Below, piece after piece: positions 36,099 to 45,304 of a stretch of 64,000 bases of DNA. The DNA is from Sulfurovum sp. AR (GTDB lineage Bacteria > Campylobacterota > Campylobacteria > Campylobacterales > Sulfurovaceae): positions 186,001 to 250,000 of the forward strand of contig NZ_AJLE01000002.1 of NCBI RefSeq assembly GCF_000296775.1, written 5' to 3'. A model generated the notes under the pieces. The model was given only the letters and a program-made list of their open reading frames with translations. It had not been told where the DNA came from and did no database searches. How positions within the stretch are numbered: position 1 is the stretch's first letter; every line of letters begins with the position of its first letter. Both the position numbers and the translations under genes were made by a program.

Positions 36099-37552
36099 GT
36101 ATGATAGAAAAGAGTAAAGTAAAAATTGCCATTATAGGGGGAGGTGCTGCAGGATCAAGTGCAGCACTCTATTTTGGTCAACTTGGTCTAAATGTGACAC
36201 TGTTTGAAAAGAGTGCAAGTTTAGTGAGTGGGCCACCATGGTGTCATTTACATGCAGGGGGCAATCTCTATCGTGAGATCTCTGATGCACAGTGCATTAC
36301 TTTACTAAAACAATCCATAGACTTTTTGCGCTTCTACCCTTTTGTAGTGGACTACAGACCTACGGTCATAGTGTTACCCACTACTGACAGTTCCAATCCT
36401 GAGGCACTACTACCACGCCTTAAGTTACTGACAGAGGAATATAAAGCCCATATCGCCAAAGACCCGAAGAATGAAGTACTGGGAAAACCGGAGAACTATT
36501 ATCGGATCTACACCAAAGAAGAGATACAAGGACTCAGAGAAAAAGCATTGGTCCAAAGACCGAAAACCTCTGATGAATGGATGATACCTGTAGCCAAAAA
36601 TATCGATATGGATAAAGTACAGTTTCCTCTTATTATGGTTCAAGAGTATGGACTAAACCTCTTTAGGCTTGCTGCTGGTGCTGAAATGACCCTTGAAGCA
36701 CTAGAGTGCGTTTCGCTCAATATGAATAGTATCGTTTATAATGTACAGCAAAATTTTGAAACGGAAGGGTGGGATATCAGTTATGTCAAGGATGATATCA
36801 GCCATACAGACTCTTTTGACTATCTCATCAATGCTGCGGGCTTTAGAACAGGAAAGATCGATGATCTTTTGGGTGCACCTTGTAAGTCTATGGTTGAATT
36901 CAAAGCAGCGTATGTGAGTCACTGGGATGGGTGTGAAGGTACACAATTCCCTGAAGTTGTTTTTCATGGAGAGCGTGGTACACCACGAGGTATGGGACAA
37001 TTCACGCCCTACCCCGGCGGGTATTTTCAACTGCATGGCATGACCAAAGATATCACACTCTATGAAGATGGTCTGGTTGCAAATTCTCTTGTCAGTTGCC
37101 AACCCAGACTGGGTCAGGATTTTATAGACAAAATAGAAAAGTCCTGGACACAAGAAGAGACCCAAAAACGTACAAAGGCGGCTATCGAACATCTCTCTCA
37201 GTACATACCGTCCTTCAAGAGTGCTACTGTAGGAAGCAAACCTCTTTTTGGTGCACAGCAGATCCCTGGAGATGACCCGACTTTACGTGTAGCAGAAGTC
37301 TCTTTTCCTCGAGAACGTTATGCCAGATGTGAGATCGTCAAAGTTTCTTCAGTCTTGGATATGATAGATGCCATGACACAACAATTTATTGACTTAGGCT
37401 ATCTAGAAGCCAATATTTTAGGTAAGCGTGACTTTACTCATGCCACAGACTTGGATGAAACCGCATTAAAACAAAGAGCTGAATCTATAGCAGTAAAACG
37501 TGACTATCCACGTGCTTTAGCCAACAGAAATATTTCAAAGCAGGTCTCATGA
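36095..37552 (+). CDS. FAD-dependent oxidoreductase of unknown substrate
   Basis: A 485-residue flavoprotein. The FAD-binding G-G-G-A-A-G motif is at about 14-19, with the ribose-binding Glu in L-F-E-K near 37. A P-P-W-C-H-L-H-A-G-G-N-L-Y segment follows and the C-terminal part has G-A-Q-Q-I-P-G-D-D. It looks like a DAO-type oxidoreductase but is not D-amino-acid oxidase, Mqo or GlpD by its motifs. Overlaps of 4 bases at both ends place it in a tight operon with gph and an exported protein, suggesting a shared, unidentified pathway. Confidence 0.8.
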   Translation: MSMIEKSKVKIAIIGGGAAGSSAALYFGQLGLNVTLFEKSASLVSGPPWCHLHAGGNLYREISDAQCITLLKQSIDFLRFYPFVVDYRPTVIVLPTTDSSNPEALLPRLKLLTEEYKAHIAKDPKNEVLGKPENYYRIYTKEEIQGLREKALVQRPKTSDEWMIPVAKNIDMDKVQFPLIMVQEYGLNLFRLAAGAEMTLEALECVSLNMNSIVYNVQQNFETEGWDISYVKDDISHTDSFDYLINAAGFRTGKIDDLLGAPCKSMVEFKAAYVSHWDGCEGTQFPEVVFHGERGTPRGMGQFTPYPGGYFQLHGMTKDITLYEDGLVANSLVSCQPRLGQDFIDKIEKSWTQEETQKRTKAAIEHLSQYIPSFKSATVGSKPLFGAQQIPGDDPTLRVAEVSFPRERYARCEIVKVSSVLDMIDAMTQQFIDLGYLEANILGKRDFTHATDLDETALKQRAESIAVKRDYPRALANRNISKQVS

Positions 37553-38160
37553 AAATCTTTTCTCTTATACTATTTACGTTAAACATCCTCTTCGCTACGG
37601 CAGAGCTTGAACATGTCACACTGGGAAATCAGGACTTTTCCATAGTCACGGAGGCTTATGATATCTATGACTCTAAAGGTGAAGTAATGAAGTTCTATAA
37701 AGAAGAACGCAATAACGATCTTACCTTTGTATTGAGTCTGATCTTGAAAGACAAAACAGGTACCTGTGCAGATAAAAGTACGCAAGAAGGTGCCTATGAG
37801 ATAAACGGTACGACTATCACGCTCTACAGTTTTTGGGACAGAAAAGGAAAAGTGTATGACAGCCCTTATGGGGCAAGGATACAGCAGTATGAAATGCTCC
37901 CGGATCATACGGTAGTATTGAGATCAAGTAAAGTTTATATAGAAACAGCAAGAAAAAGTTATGACAAAGAGAGTGGGATGCAATACCTTTTTACCCCGCC
38001 AAAAACAGCGTTGGAAAAAGAGGCACTTCAAGCCTATGTGCAGTCTGTAGAGAAAGAGTATAAAGGCGTCTTTGTCTTTGGAGAAGAAGCAAAAATGCTT
38101 TTAGACGAAGTGCATGAAGCATTTAGGCGAAAGATGAAGTCTGCATGGCAAGGTAATTAA
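37549..38160 (+). CDS. Exported protein of unknown function
   Basis: A 203-residue protein with a signal peptide (residues 1-18, ends L-F-A-T-A). The mature part is mostly beta-rich with alternating charged residues, including T-C-A-D-K-S-T and Y-L-F-T-P-P-K-T-A-L-E-K-E, then a C-terminal helix. One Cys only. No family recognised. The ATG overlaps the oxidoreductase stop, so the three-gene operon is clear. The thiL gene converges with a 2-base gap. Confidence 0.75.
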   Translation: MKIFSLILFTLNILFATAELEHVTLGNQDFSIVTEAYDIYDSKGEVMKFYKEERNNDLTFVLSLILKDKTGTCADKSTQEGAYEINGTTITLYSFWDRKGKVYDSPYGARIQQYEMLPDHTVVLRSSKVYIETARKSYDKESGMQYLFTPPKTALEKEALQAYVQSVEKEYKGVFVFGEEAKMLLDEVHEAFRRKMKSAWQGN

Positions 38161-38162
38161 CC

Positions 38163-39005
38163 TTACTCTGTACTATTTTGAAAATGCTGGCTTTTACATG
38201 GATATCTGTCACTGTTTTTAGCCACTTTTGCAAAGACACTTAAAGGGGTATTGGTCTCTTCTGCTATTTTCATAACATCACTATAATGTTCAGGAGCGAA
38301 GCTTACAAGCATTTCATACTCTTCCCCGCTGTGCCCTATTTCAGGCGAAATTTCTTCAAATATATCAAATCCATATTTATTAATATCTAATAGTTTGTTC
38401 GTGTCACAATAGAGTCCGTCTGAAATGTCCATGCCCGTACGTAAAAAAGGTCTTGCACTCGCTATAAAGTCTGCCCTTAATGTAGGCTCGAAAAAGCGTG
38501 CATCATTGGCTATCTTTTCCCCTCTGAAAAGTGCATCAAGATTACGTTTGCTCTCTCCCAATGTTCCTGTATAGGCCAAGAGGTCCCCTACTTGTAAACC
38601 TGTACGCAGAAGCGGTGTATCGCTTTTGGAAATGATCGTAATAGAGAGATGTAGTTTGTCACCACCAATGGTATCTCCACCAATGATCTCGCAGTGGTAC
38701 TCTTTCGCTGTACTTTCCATACTCTGTATCAATTCATCTATCTCTGATTCTGTCATCGTCTTAGGGATAGAGACAGTGACGAGTGCAAACTGTGGCCGTG
38801 CATTCATAGCAATGGCATCAGAGAGATTGATAAGCATCGCTTTTCGACCTATCTGAGCGATGCTCATCCATTCACGCTTGAAATGTGTATCTTCAAAGAA
38901 GGCATCCATACTATAGAGTGTATCACCTATCACTGCAGCATCATCACCGATGTATTTTGAACTTAAAGAGTGAATAAGGTAGTGTTCTTTATCTTGTTTA
39001 GGCAT
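38163..39005 (-). CDS. thiL: Thiamine-monophosphate kinase
   Basis: A 280-residue ThiL (AIR-synthase-related fold), which makes thiamine diphosphate from thiamine monophosphate and ATP. Motifs: Y-I-G-D-D-A-A-V-I (18-26), M-D-A-F-F-E-D-T-H-F near 34-43, N-L-S-D-A-I-A-M-N-A and I-I-G-G-D-T-I-G-G, then G-M-D-I-S-D-G-L. Slightly shorter than the E. coli enzyme. ATG 39005 is preferred over 39089, since the upstream codons are not conserved-looking. No TPP riboswitch is seen. Confidence 0.9.
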   Translation of the reverse strand: MPKQDKEHYLIHSLSSKYIGDDAAVIGDTLYSMDAFFEDTHFKREWMSIAQIGRKAMLINLSDAIAMNARPQFALVTVSIPKTMTESEIDELIQSMESTAKEYHCEIIGGDTIGGDKLHLSITIISKSDTPLLRTGLQVGDLLAYTGTLGESKRNLDALFRGEKIANDARFFEPTLRADFIASARPFLRTGMDISDGLYCDTNKLLDINKYGFDIFEEISPEIGHSGEEYEMLVSFAPEHYSDVMKIAEETNTPLSVFAKVAKNSDRYPCKSQHFQNSTE

Positions 39006-39147
39006 AGTTTCTGTCCTTTGAGCACTTAAATCTTTAGAATTGGTAGAATTGTAACATAGTTCAAGTGTTTTAGCTTTAGTAAGAGTCAAATTGTCTCATT
39101 CATAGTTCTATAAGTTATACTAAACAATCTTTATTAAGGAAATACCT

Positions 39148-40206
39148 ATGTCATATAAACTTGAAATAAGAGCATTCTTTTTTAATGCTAAAACAGACTA
39201 TCTGCCTTACTACAAAAACTTCACTATCCATGTGAATGATGATGCAACAGCCAAAGACCTGCTGGTAAAGATACAAGAAGAGAACGAGAACTTCAGTTTT
39301 CCGAAACAAAAACTTCTTATGAAGATTAATGGTCTTGTTGTCGAGGCGAAGCAACCTGTTTCAGCTCTGGTGGAAAGACTTGGAACCTCTTTACAAATAG
39401 ATCCGGTAAACAGCTATCGTTCTAACGATGGACTGAAGATCAATGACAGTGACTTTATGAATAGTTTTGAACTTTTGGCTCCCTATGCTTCGGAATCAGA
39501 TCTAAAATACTACAAAACATTGTATGCACTTCACTATGCATCAGAAACAGAAAACTTTGACCGTGAGTACATCGGTGATGCAATACTCGTTCTGGCACAT
39601 AAAATGATCACAGAAGGCTCAGAGCATAAAGAAGCCATACTTGAAGCGGTCACTTCTGTGAACTCTGGACTCTTTGACTGTGAATATGAAAATAACCTCT
39701 TTAATGCGCAAGACCACAGTGCTGCGATCAATACGCTCAAAGCGATGGTCAAACCAGAAGAAGGCCCTTCTCTCTGTGCAAGACTTATGGCACGCTTTTC
39801 TAAAAAAGAGGTTGAAGTTTCTGTACCAAAAAGAGCAGCAGAGACGATTGAAAACCTGGAAGAGAAGCAGATTGCACATTATCATGGTCCAGCTTCCCAT
39901 GATACTATGCATAAGTTGATCGCTGACAGAGGTATGAAAGGTGTACACTTTTCAAGATCAGGAAAGCTTGCCGGACTCGGGATACTGGAAGAGAACAAAG
40001 ATCTCGCATTCAAAAAAGCAGGTGCCATACTTTTAGATGCCTATGACCATGGTGCAGAAGTGCTTGTTGTTGAAGATATTGACGTAATGGACATGTTCAA
40101 GAAAAACTTTTCTGCTATAGAAAGAACGATAGGTAGAAAGATGATAGGTCTAGAACTTATCTCTGCAAATGATTTTGTTTCGCAACTGAATTCTATCGCA
40201 GCATGA
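39148..40206 (+). CDS. DUF5644 protein: cluster-less SdhB-SdhE look-alike
   Basis: A 352-residue protein immediately before sdhA. Its first 200 residues follow SdhB from this locus: E-I-R-A-F-F-F-N-A-K-T-D-Y-L-P-Y matches I-K-A-F-R-F-N-A-E-T-D-Y-L-P-Y, and S-D-L-K-Y-Y-K-T-L-Y-A-L-H-Y matches S-D-L-C-I-Q-C-G-A-C-H-Y. Its last about 75 residues follow the SdhE end: A-G-A-I-L-L-D-A-Y-D-H-G-A-E-V-L-V matches A-G-N-A-L-L-D-A-M-D-N-N-A-D-L-M-V. Nearly all cluster Cys are replaced, so it cannot hold the usual iron-sulfur centres. A structural, assembly or regulatory partner of the complex is inferred. AAGGAAA lies upstream of the start. Confidence 0.85.
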   Translation: MSYKLEIRAFFFNAKTDYLPYYKNFTIHVNDDATAKDLLVKIQEENENFSFPKQKLLMKINGLVVEAKQPVSALVERLGTSLQIDPVNSYRSNDGLKINDSDFMNSFELLAPYASESDLKYYKTLYALHYASETENFDREYIGDAILVLAHKMITEGSEHKEAILEAVTSVNSGLFDCEYENNLFNAQDHSAAINTLKAMVKPEEGPSLCARLMARFSKKEVEVSVPKRAAETIENLEEKQIAHYHGPASHDTMHKLIADRGMKGVHFSRSGKLAGLGILEENKDLAFKKAGAILLDAYDHGAEVLVVEDIDVMDMFKKNFSAIERTIGRKMIGLELISANDFVSQLNSIAA

Positions 40207-40306
40207 TCAAAAGTAGCGTTGGCTGAATTGCCACGCTACGAAACACTACACCTCCCCAAATTTCATCACTTATACCAATTTCTAACGAAAATTAATGCTA
40301 AGAAGA

Positions 40307-40312
40307 TATAAT
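40307..40312 (+). promoter_or_regulatory. -10 element upstream of sdhA
   Basis: TATAAT in AGAAGATATAATAAAG, about 38 bases before the sdhA start and about 100 bases after the DUF5644 stop, so the sdhABE genes can be transcribed independently. Confidence 0.5.
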
Positions 40313-40345
40313 AAAGCCAAATTGTAACAAAAGGATATGGATACT

Positions 40346-42073
40346 ATGAGCAAAAACTCAGATATTAAAATCTACGAATATGACGCAGTCATCGTTGGTT
40401 CTGGACTCGCTGGACTTGCAGCAGCGAAAGAGTTGACAGAAGCAGGGAAAAAGACAGCGGTCATTACAAAACTTCACCCATTAAGATCTCACTCAGGTGC
40501 AGCACAAGGTGGAATCAACGCTGCTCTTGGTAAAGATGATTCTACAGAACTTCATGAGTTTGACACGGTGAAAGGTTCTGACTATCTTGCAGACCAGGAT
40601 TGCGTTGAATTGATGTGTACAAAAGCTCCTGAGACTATCAGATGGGCAGAGAGAATGGGAGCTGTATTCTCAAGAAATGAAGAAGGTAATATTGCTATCA
40701 GACCTTTTGGTGGACAGTCTCAACCTAGAGCATGTTATGCAAAAGACAGAACAGGACTTACACTGCTTCAGACTATTTATGAACAGGCATTCCGTGCAGG
40801 TGTAGAGATATTTGATGAGTGGTATGCTGCTGATCTTCTTTATGAAGATGGAAAAGTATCTGGTGTTGCTGCGTATAATATCCGTAACTCAGAACCGGCT
40901 ATATTCAATGCAAAGGTGACGATGTTCGCTACAGGTGGTCATGCCAGAGCCTATAGATTTAACTCAAATGCACATGCAAATACAGGTGACTCACTTTCTA
41001 TCGTAGCACGTCACGGTCTTCCTCTAGAAGATATGGAATTTGTTCAGTTCCACCCAAGTGGACTTGGTGGTTCAGGTGTACTTATCTCAGAAGCGGCGCG
41101 TGGTGAAGGTGGTCGTCTTTTTAACTCTGAAGGTGAAAGATTTATGAGCAAGTATGCACCAAACGCTATGGAACTTGCTTCACGTGACGTTGTATCCAGA
41201 GCTATTATGGAAGAGGTACGTCAAGGTAGAGGTGTAGGTAAAGATGGTCAGTCAGTGAACATTGACCTTACGCATCTTGATCCTGAGATCATCTTGACAC
41301 GTCTTCCGGAGCTACGTGAACTTGCTATTGCCTTCCAAGGGCAGGATATGCTTAAAGAGCCTATTCATATCTCGGCAACAGCACACTACTCTATGGGTGG
41401 TATTCCTGTAAATATCAACTGTCAGGTTCGTAAAAATCCAAGAGAATTGGTAGAAGGTTTCTATGCGGCCGGTGAGTGTTCATGTGTATCGGTGCATGGA
41501 GCGAATCGTTTGGGTGCAAACTCAGTGCTTGAAGCCCTACTTTTTGGTCGTCATGCAGGTGAAAACATGATCAAGGCACTTGATGAAGGTATAGAGTTAC
41601 GTAAAGCCTCTGCTTCAGATGCAAACAGAATGATCGAAGAGATGCACAAGATCAAAACTTCAAACGGTATTGAAACAGTTCCTGGACTCAGAACTGAACT
41701 TCAAAACGGGATGACTGCAGATGCAGGTGTATTTAGAAGCAAAGAGTCTTTAGAGAGACAAATAGCACTTATCGATAACTTGTTGGAAAGATTTAATAAT
41801 ATTCGTATTGATGACAAGTCAGATACCTATAATACAGACCTTCAAGAAGCTTTAGAACTTGGACATATGTTAGAGTTCTCCAAGTTCATTGTTGTGGGAG
41901 CACTTAACAGAGAAGAGAGCCGTGGCGGACACTACCGTGAAGACTTCCCTAAGAGAGATGATGAAAGATTCCTCAAACATACCTATGCATATATGGATAA
42001 AGATTTTAACATTACTCAAGAATGGGGTGATGTAGTGCTTGGTAAGTTTGAGCCTAAAGAAAGAACATATTAA
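40346..42073 (+). CDS. sdhA: Succinate dehydrogenase/fumarate reductase flavoprotein
   Basis: A 575-residue flavoprotein subunit interconverting succinate and fumarate. FAD motif [10 protein letters not shown] near residues 19-28; the covalent-FAD His in [11 protein letters not shown]; substrate-site A-R-G-E-G-G-R-L-F and [10 protein letters not shown]-terminal [13 protein letters not shown] 40346 is chosen because AAGGA then lies 10 bases away, against 1 base for 40337. There is no twin-arginine signal, so unlike periplasmic MfrA of relatives it should face the cytoplasm. In an autotroph it may run as fumarate reductase in the reductive TCA cycle. Confidence 0.9.
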   Translation: MSKNSDIKIYEYDAVIVGSGLAGLAAAKELTEAGKKTAVITKLHPLRSHSGAAQGGINAALGKDDSTELHEFDTVKGSDYLADQDCVELMCTKAPETIRWAERMGAVFSRNEEGNIAIRPFGGQSQPRACYAKDRTGLTLLQTIYEQAFRAGVEIFDEWYAADLLYEDGKVSGVAAYNIRNSEPAIFNAKVTMFATGGHARAYRFNSNAHANTGDSLSIVARHGLPLEDMEFVQFHPSGLGGSGVLISEAARGEGGRLFNSEGERFMSKYAPNAMELASRDVVSRAIMEEVRQGRGVGKDGQSVNIDLTHLDPEIILTRLPELRELAIAFQGQDMLKEPIHISATAHYSMGGIPVNINCQVRKNPRELVEGFYAAGECSCVSVHGANRLGANSVLEALLFGRHAGENMIKALDEGIELRKASASDANRMIEEMHKIKTSNGIETVPGLRTELQNGMTADAGVFRSKESLERQIALIDNLLERFNNIRIDDKSDTYNTDLQEALELGHMLEFSKFIVVGALNREESRGGHYREDFPKRDDERFLKHTYAYMDKDFNITQEWGDVVLGKFEPKERTY

Positions 42074-42083
42074 GGAGGTCATG

Positions 42084-43073
42084 ATGAGTGAAACAAGAAA
42101 AGTAACAATAAAAGCATTCAGATTTAATGCTGAAACAGACTATCTTCCATATACAAAACAGTATGAAATGGAAGTAGGAAAAGATGATTTGATCCTTGAC
42201 CTTATGAACAGAATTAAATGGGAACATGATGGAAGTTTCTCTTATAGACGTTCTTGCCGTCATGGTATCTGTGGTGCCTGTGCCATTAAGGTTAATGGTA
42301 AAGCAGTGCTTGCTTGTAAACAAAATGCGATTGAACTCTTAGACCTTTTTGATAATGATATTACACTTGAGCCAAGTTCGAAGAAACGTGCGATCAAAGA
42401 TATGATCATTGACAAATCAGATTTCTGGGAAAAACATGCGGCGATCAAGCCTTATGTCGTTGCAGATGTTGAGCCTCATCCAACACATGAGACAAAACAG
42501 TCTATTTCTGAGTTCAATAACTTCTTGGATTCAGATCTTTGTATCCAATGTGGTGCGTGTCACTACTCTTGTCCTGCACTTGAAGTGAACCCGGACTTCT
42601 TCGGACCGGCTGCCTTTGCTGCGGCATATAGATTTACTGTAGATACCAGAGACACTGCTGGTGCAGAACGTCTGGAGTTGACGGCACAACCAAGTCAAGG
42701 TGTCTGGGACTGTGTGAAATGTTATGAATGTGCAGAAGCATGTCCAAAAGAGATCAATCCTATAGAGAAGATCGGAAAACTTCACAATATGCAGTTTGAA
42801 CAGGGTATCGCTGAGAGTAACGTTGCAACACGTCACGCAGAAGGCTTCCTTAGAGGTATGAAAAAATATGGTTATCTTGATGAGGCAGATATTGTTACCT
42901 ATTCTGAAGGCTTACTTGGTGCAGCTAAACACATAGGTACAGCAATGAAAATGATGAAAAGCGGTAAAATTCATTGGCATTCAGGAGTACCGTTCATAGA
43001 CAGTATTCCTAAGATCAAAAACCTAGATGAAGTTCAAAAACTGATTGAAATTTCACAAACAAATAAACTGTAA
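42084..43073 (+). CDS. sdhB: Succinate dehydrogenase/fumarate reductase iron-sulfur subunit
   Basis: A 329-residue electron-transfer subunit. The [2Fe-2S] domain has Y-R-R-S-C-R-H-G-I-C-G-A-C and a later Cys (V-L-A-C-K). The second domain has C-I-Q-C-G-A-C-H-Y-S-C-P and C-V-K-C-Y-E-C-A-E-A-C-P, ligands for two further clusters. It is longer than E. coli SdhB, as in SdhE-type complexes. ATG 42084 follows AAGGAGGT at 4 bases; 42081 would be too close. It begins 11 bases after sdhA. Confidence 0.92.
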   Translation: MSETRKVTIKAFRFNAETDYLPYTKQYEMEVGKDDLILDLMNRIKWEHDGSFSYRRSCRHGICGACAIKVNGKAVLACKQNAIELLDLFDNDITLEPSSKKRAIKDMIIDKSDFWEKHAAIKPYVVADVEPHPTHETKQSISEFNNFLDSDLCIQCGACHYSCPALEVNPDFFGPAAFAAAYRFTVDTRDTAGAERLELTAQPSQGVWDCVKCYECAEACPKEINPIEKIGKLHNMQFEQGIAESNVATRHAEGFLRGMKKYGYLDEADIVTYSEGLLGAAKHIGTAMKMMKSGKIHWHSGVPFIDSIPKIKNLDEVQKLIEISQTNKL

Positions 43074-43082
43074 GGAGAAAAG

Positions 43083-43976
43083 ATGAGCGAACAATTACAC
43101 TATGCATTATTTACAGGATGTACTGCTAAGCAATCTACACCTGAGTTACTTTCATCTACACTTGCAGTAGCTGATAAGTTGGGTATCAAGATCACTATAT
43201 TGGAAGAAGCGAGTTGTTGTGGTGCGAGTCACTTGCAAGATTTCGATGAGTTCCTGGCCCATGTACTGAACGCTAGAAACATCTGTTATGCAGAAAAACT
43301 GGGTCTTACGATGATCACTATCTGTAATACATGTCAGCTAAACTCTGCAATGACAAAACATGCACTTGACACTGACCCGGAACTTAAAGCTAGAGTCAAC
43401 GAAAAACTTGCAGAAGTTGGACTTGAGTACAAAGGTACATCTGAGATCAAACACTTCCTCTATACACTGATCGATGAGTATGGTTTAGAAAATGTTAAAG
43501 ATAAGGTACAAGTACCACTTAGTCACTTAAACATAGCACCATTCTATGGTTGTCATAATATCAGACCATCTGAACTTCATGAAGAAGCTAATGGACATGA
43601 AAACCCATATAACCCTACTTCACTTGATAGTTTGATAGATGCATTAGAGGGTAACCCGGTGAATTATGAGAGTAAGAACAAGTGTTGTGGTTTCCACGTA
43701 GAACTTCAAGCAAACCATACTTCTGAAGTATTGGCCGGTAATGCCCTACTGGATGCTATGGATAACAATGCAGACCTCATGGTTACACCATGTCCACTCT
43801 GTCACTTAAAGATGGATACTTATCAAGACAGTATAGGGAAAGTGATGGGTCGTGACGTAGAACTTCCAGTACTACATATGCCTCAAATGGTTGCTTTGGC
43901 TCTTGGATGTACAGAAAAAGAGATCGGACTTAATTTCCACGTTCAAAAAGCGAAACACCTTTATACCGCTTCATAG
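43083..43976 (+). CDS. sdhE: SdhE-type membrane-associating subunit with two CCG domains
   Basis: A 297-residue protein of the heterodisulfide-reductase subunit B family. Two cysteine-rich CCG domains are visible: E-A-S-C-C-G-A ... C-N-T-C-Q in the first half and K-N-K-C-C-G-F ... P-C-P-L-C-H in the second, which bind cubane clusters in relatives. In SdhABE complexes this subunit replaces the transmembrane SdhC/D anchor and passes electrons to or from the quinone. It starts 10 bases after sdhB with AAGGAG upstream. Confidence 0.9.
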   Translation: MSEQLHYALFTGCTAKQSTPELLSSTLAVADKLGIKITILEEASCCGASHLQDFDEFLAHVLNARNICYAEKLGLTMITICNTCQLNSAMTKHALDTDPELKARVNEKLAEVGLEYKGTSEIKHFLYTLIDEYGLENVKDKVQVPLSHLNIAPFYGCHNIRPSELHEEANGHENPYNPTSLDSLIDALEGNPVNYESKNKCCGFHVELQANHTSEVLAGNALLDAMDNNADLMVTPCPLCHLKMDTYQDSIGKVMGRDVELPVLHMPQMVALALGCTEKEIGLNFHVQKAKHLYTAS

Positions 43977-43988
43977 ACAACTACTTTT

Positions 43989-44025
43989 TTAGACCATTCA
44001 AACACCAATGTTAAGAATGGTCTAA
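43989..44025 (+). terminator. Hairpin after the sdhABE genes
   Basis: TTAGACCATTC (43989-43999) pairs with GAATGGTCTAA (44015-44025) around a 15-base loop, 13 bases past the sdhE stop. No T run follows, so it may be an RNA-stabilising or weak termination structure. Confidence 0.5.
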
Positions 44026-44163
44026 CAATACCTTCTTTCCCATAAAAAACTATTCATCCTTTTATTATAGACATTTTTGATTCTTTTTTGATTTCTATTT
44101 CGGACATTATTATAAAAATTAAACAAATAAGACAATTTTTATCCTAATTAATTTTATTTGTGC

Positions 44164-44169
44164 TATAAT
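44164..44169 (+). promoter_or_regulatory. Extended -10 promoter of the superoxide reductase gene
   Basis: TGC-TATAAT lies 32 bases before the start, behind a very AT-rich tract with regularly spaced T runs (44090-44160), the typical strong Campylobacterota promoter form. AAAAAAGGAAA provides the ribosome-binding site. Confidence 0.65.
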
Positions 44170-44200
44170 ATTTGCACAAAAACAAAAAAAAGGAAACAAT

Positions 44201-44587
44201 ATGCCAAAAATCAACAAATACCAAGACATTTCAGAAATCGATAGAGAAGCGAAAAAAGACCTTATCGACAGACACTCTCCATTCATTCACTGTGCAGATA
44301 CTGCAAAAGCTGGTGAGCCGTTTGAAGTAACAGTAAAAATGGGTAACGAGTATACTCACCCAGATGACTTTGATCACTTTATCGAGTCTGTAACACTTTT
44401 CGATGGTGATACACAACTTGCAAAAGCTACATATGTACCAGGAACTCTTGGTAACACAAAAGCGCACAACACAACTACATTCACTATCATCCCAACAGGT
44501 AAAAAACTTAAGCTTAACGCTCACGGTTACTGTACTAAACACGGTATCTGGGAAGGTACTGAAAAAGAAGTAACAGTAGAAGCGTAA
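44201..44587 (+). CDS. Superoxide reductase (class II, neelaredoxin-like)
   Basis: A 128-residue cytoplasmic protein that reduces superoxide to peroxide at a non-haem iron. All centre ligands are visible: His in D-R-H-S-P-F-I (about 26), two His in Y-T-H-P-D-D-F-D-H-F-I (about 51 and 57), and Cys-His in G-Y-C-T-K-H-G-I-W (about 112-115). The N-terminal desulforedoxin Cys4 domain is absent, making it class II. It has its own strong promoter and terminator directly after the oxygen-sensitive SdhABE genes. Codon use is very regular, suggesting high expression. Confidence 0.92.
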   Translation: MPKINKYQDISEIDREAKKDLIDRHSPFIHCADTAKAGEPFEVTVKMGNEYTHPDDFDHFIESVTLFDGDTQLAKATYVPGTLGNTKAHNTTTFTIIPTGKKLKLNAHGYCTKHGIWEGTEKEVTVEA

Positions 44588-44603
44588 GCAACTGCCCTAC
44601 TTC

Positions 44604-44645
44604 ATAAGCTTTAAAGCCCTATTTTAGGGCTTTAGCTTATATTTT
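44604..44645 (+). terminator. Rho-independent terminator of the superoxide reductase gene
   Basis: ATAAGCT-TT-AAAGCCCT pairs with AGGGCTTTAGCTTAT (15 pairs with a 2-base bulge, 5-base loop), followed by ATTTTATT. Confidence 0.85.
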
Positions 44646-44734
44646 ATTCTATTCCTTATACCTACCAACCTACTTTCATATACAATATACCTACAACCAA
44701 TAGTCAAATCTCTTATTATTCTCTCAACTTTTGT

Positions 44735-44740
44735 TATAAT
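44735..44740 (+). promoter_or_regulatory. -10 element of the small lipoprotein gene
   Basis: TATAAT in TTTTGTTATAATCC, about 70 bases before the TTG start at 44809. The spacing leaves an untranslated leader of roughly 60 bases. Confidence 0.5.
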
Positions 44741-44808
44741 CCTCTATGCAAAAAATATGAATAATGAATTTATCTGTCCATTAAATAAATTACATCAAAA
44801 GGAACGAC

Positions 44809-45063
44809 TTGAAAAAACGATATTTGATCATCACGGTACTCATCCTGCTATTAAGCGGATGTAACAAAGTTACGAAAGAGAATTACGACAAAATTGAGAG
44901 TGGTATGAGCTACAATGAAGTGGTCGAGGTTCTAGGTAAACCTAAAGGGTGTTCTGAAACGCTTGGAATAAGTAACTGTGAATGGAAAAATGATGATGCA
45001 ATGATCGCTATCACCTTTATTTCAAATCAAGTGACAATTGCAGTTGCACATGGTCTTAAATAA
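44809..45063 (+). CDS. Small BamE/SmpA-like lipoprotein
   Basis: An 84-residue lipoprotein with signal peptide and lipobox L-L-S-G-C (Cys18). The mature part has the SmpA/OmlA-like pattern Y-D-K-I-E-S-G-M-S-Y-N-E-V-V-E-V-L-G-K-P, then C-E-W-K and two short strands. Similar DUF3862-type proteins occur widely and are not the essential BamE itself. Start is TTG at 44809 with AAAAGGAA about 6 bases upstream. It lies 240 bases ahead of the metal-efflux locus and is probably unrelated to it. Confidence 0.8.
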   Translation: MKKRYLIITVLILLLSGCNKVTKENYDKIESGMSYNEVVEVLGKPKGCSETLGISNCEWKNDDAMIAITFISNQVTIAVAHGLK

Positions 45064-45304
45064 GACCATGTGTTACTTTTAAGCTTTATCTATTGATAAG
45101 ATTACTTTTCTAACGCTTTTTTCATAGATACACGTTGAAACTCCATCTCTTCTTTATCCAACACATTACCATAAATACTTTCTCTAAGTAACAATTTTTA
45201 TTATCTGCATATAATGCAAATTTCTGTAAACTTCTAAAAACAGGCAATAGGCGGTGTATAAAAGCTACATAGCGCCTGTTAAAATAATAAGGGAGTGTGT
45301 AATA

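Noticed and set aside
38900-39100. TPP riboswitch before thiL
   Set aside because: No thi-box sequence or matching stem arrangement is visible upstream of the start.
44090-44165. Fur or PerR box upstream of the superoxide reductase gene
   Set aside because: The tract is so AT-rich that partial box matches are expected by chance; no convincing inverted repeat was found.
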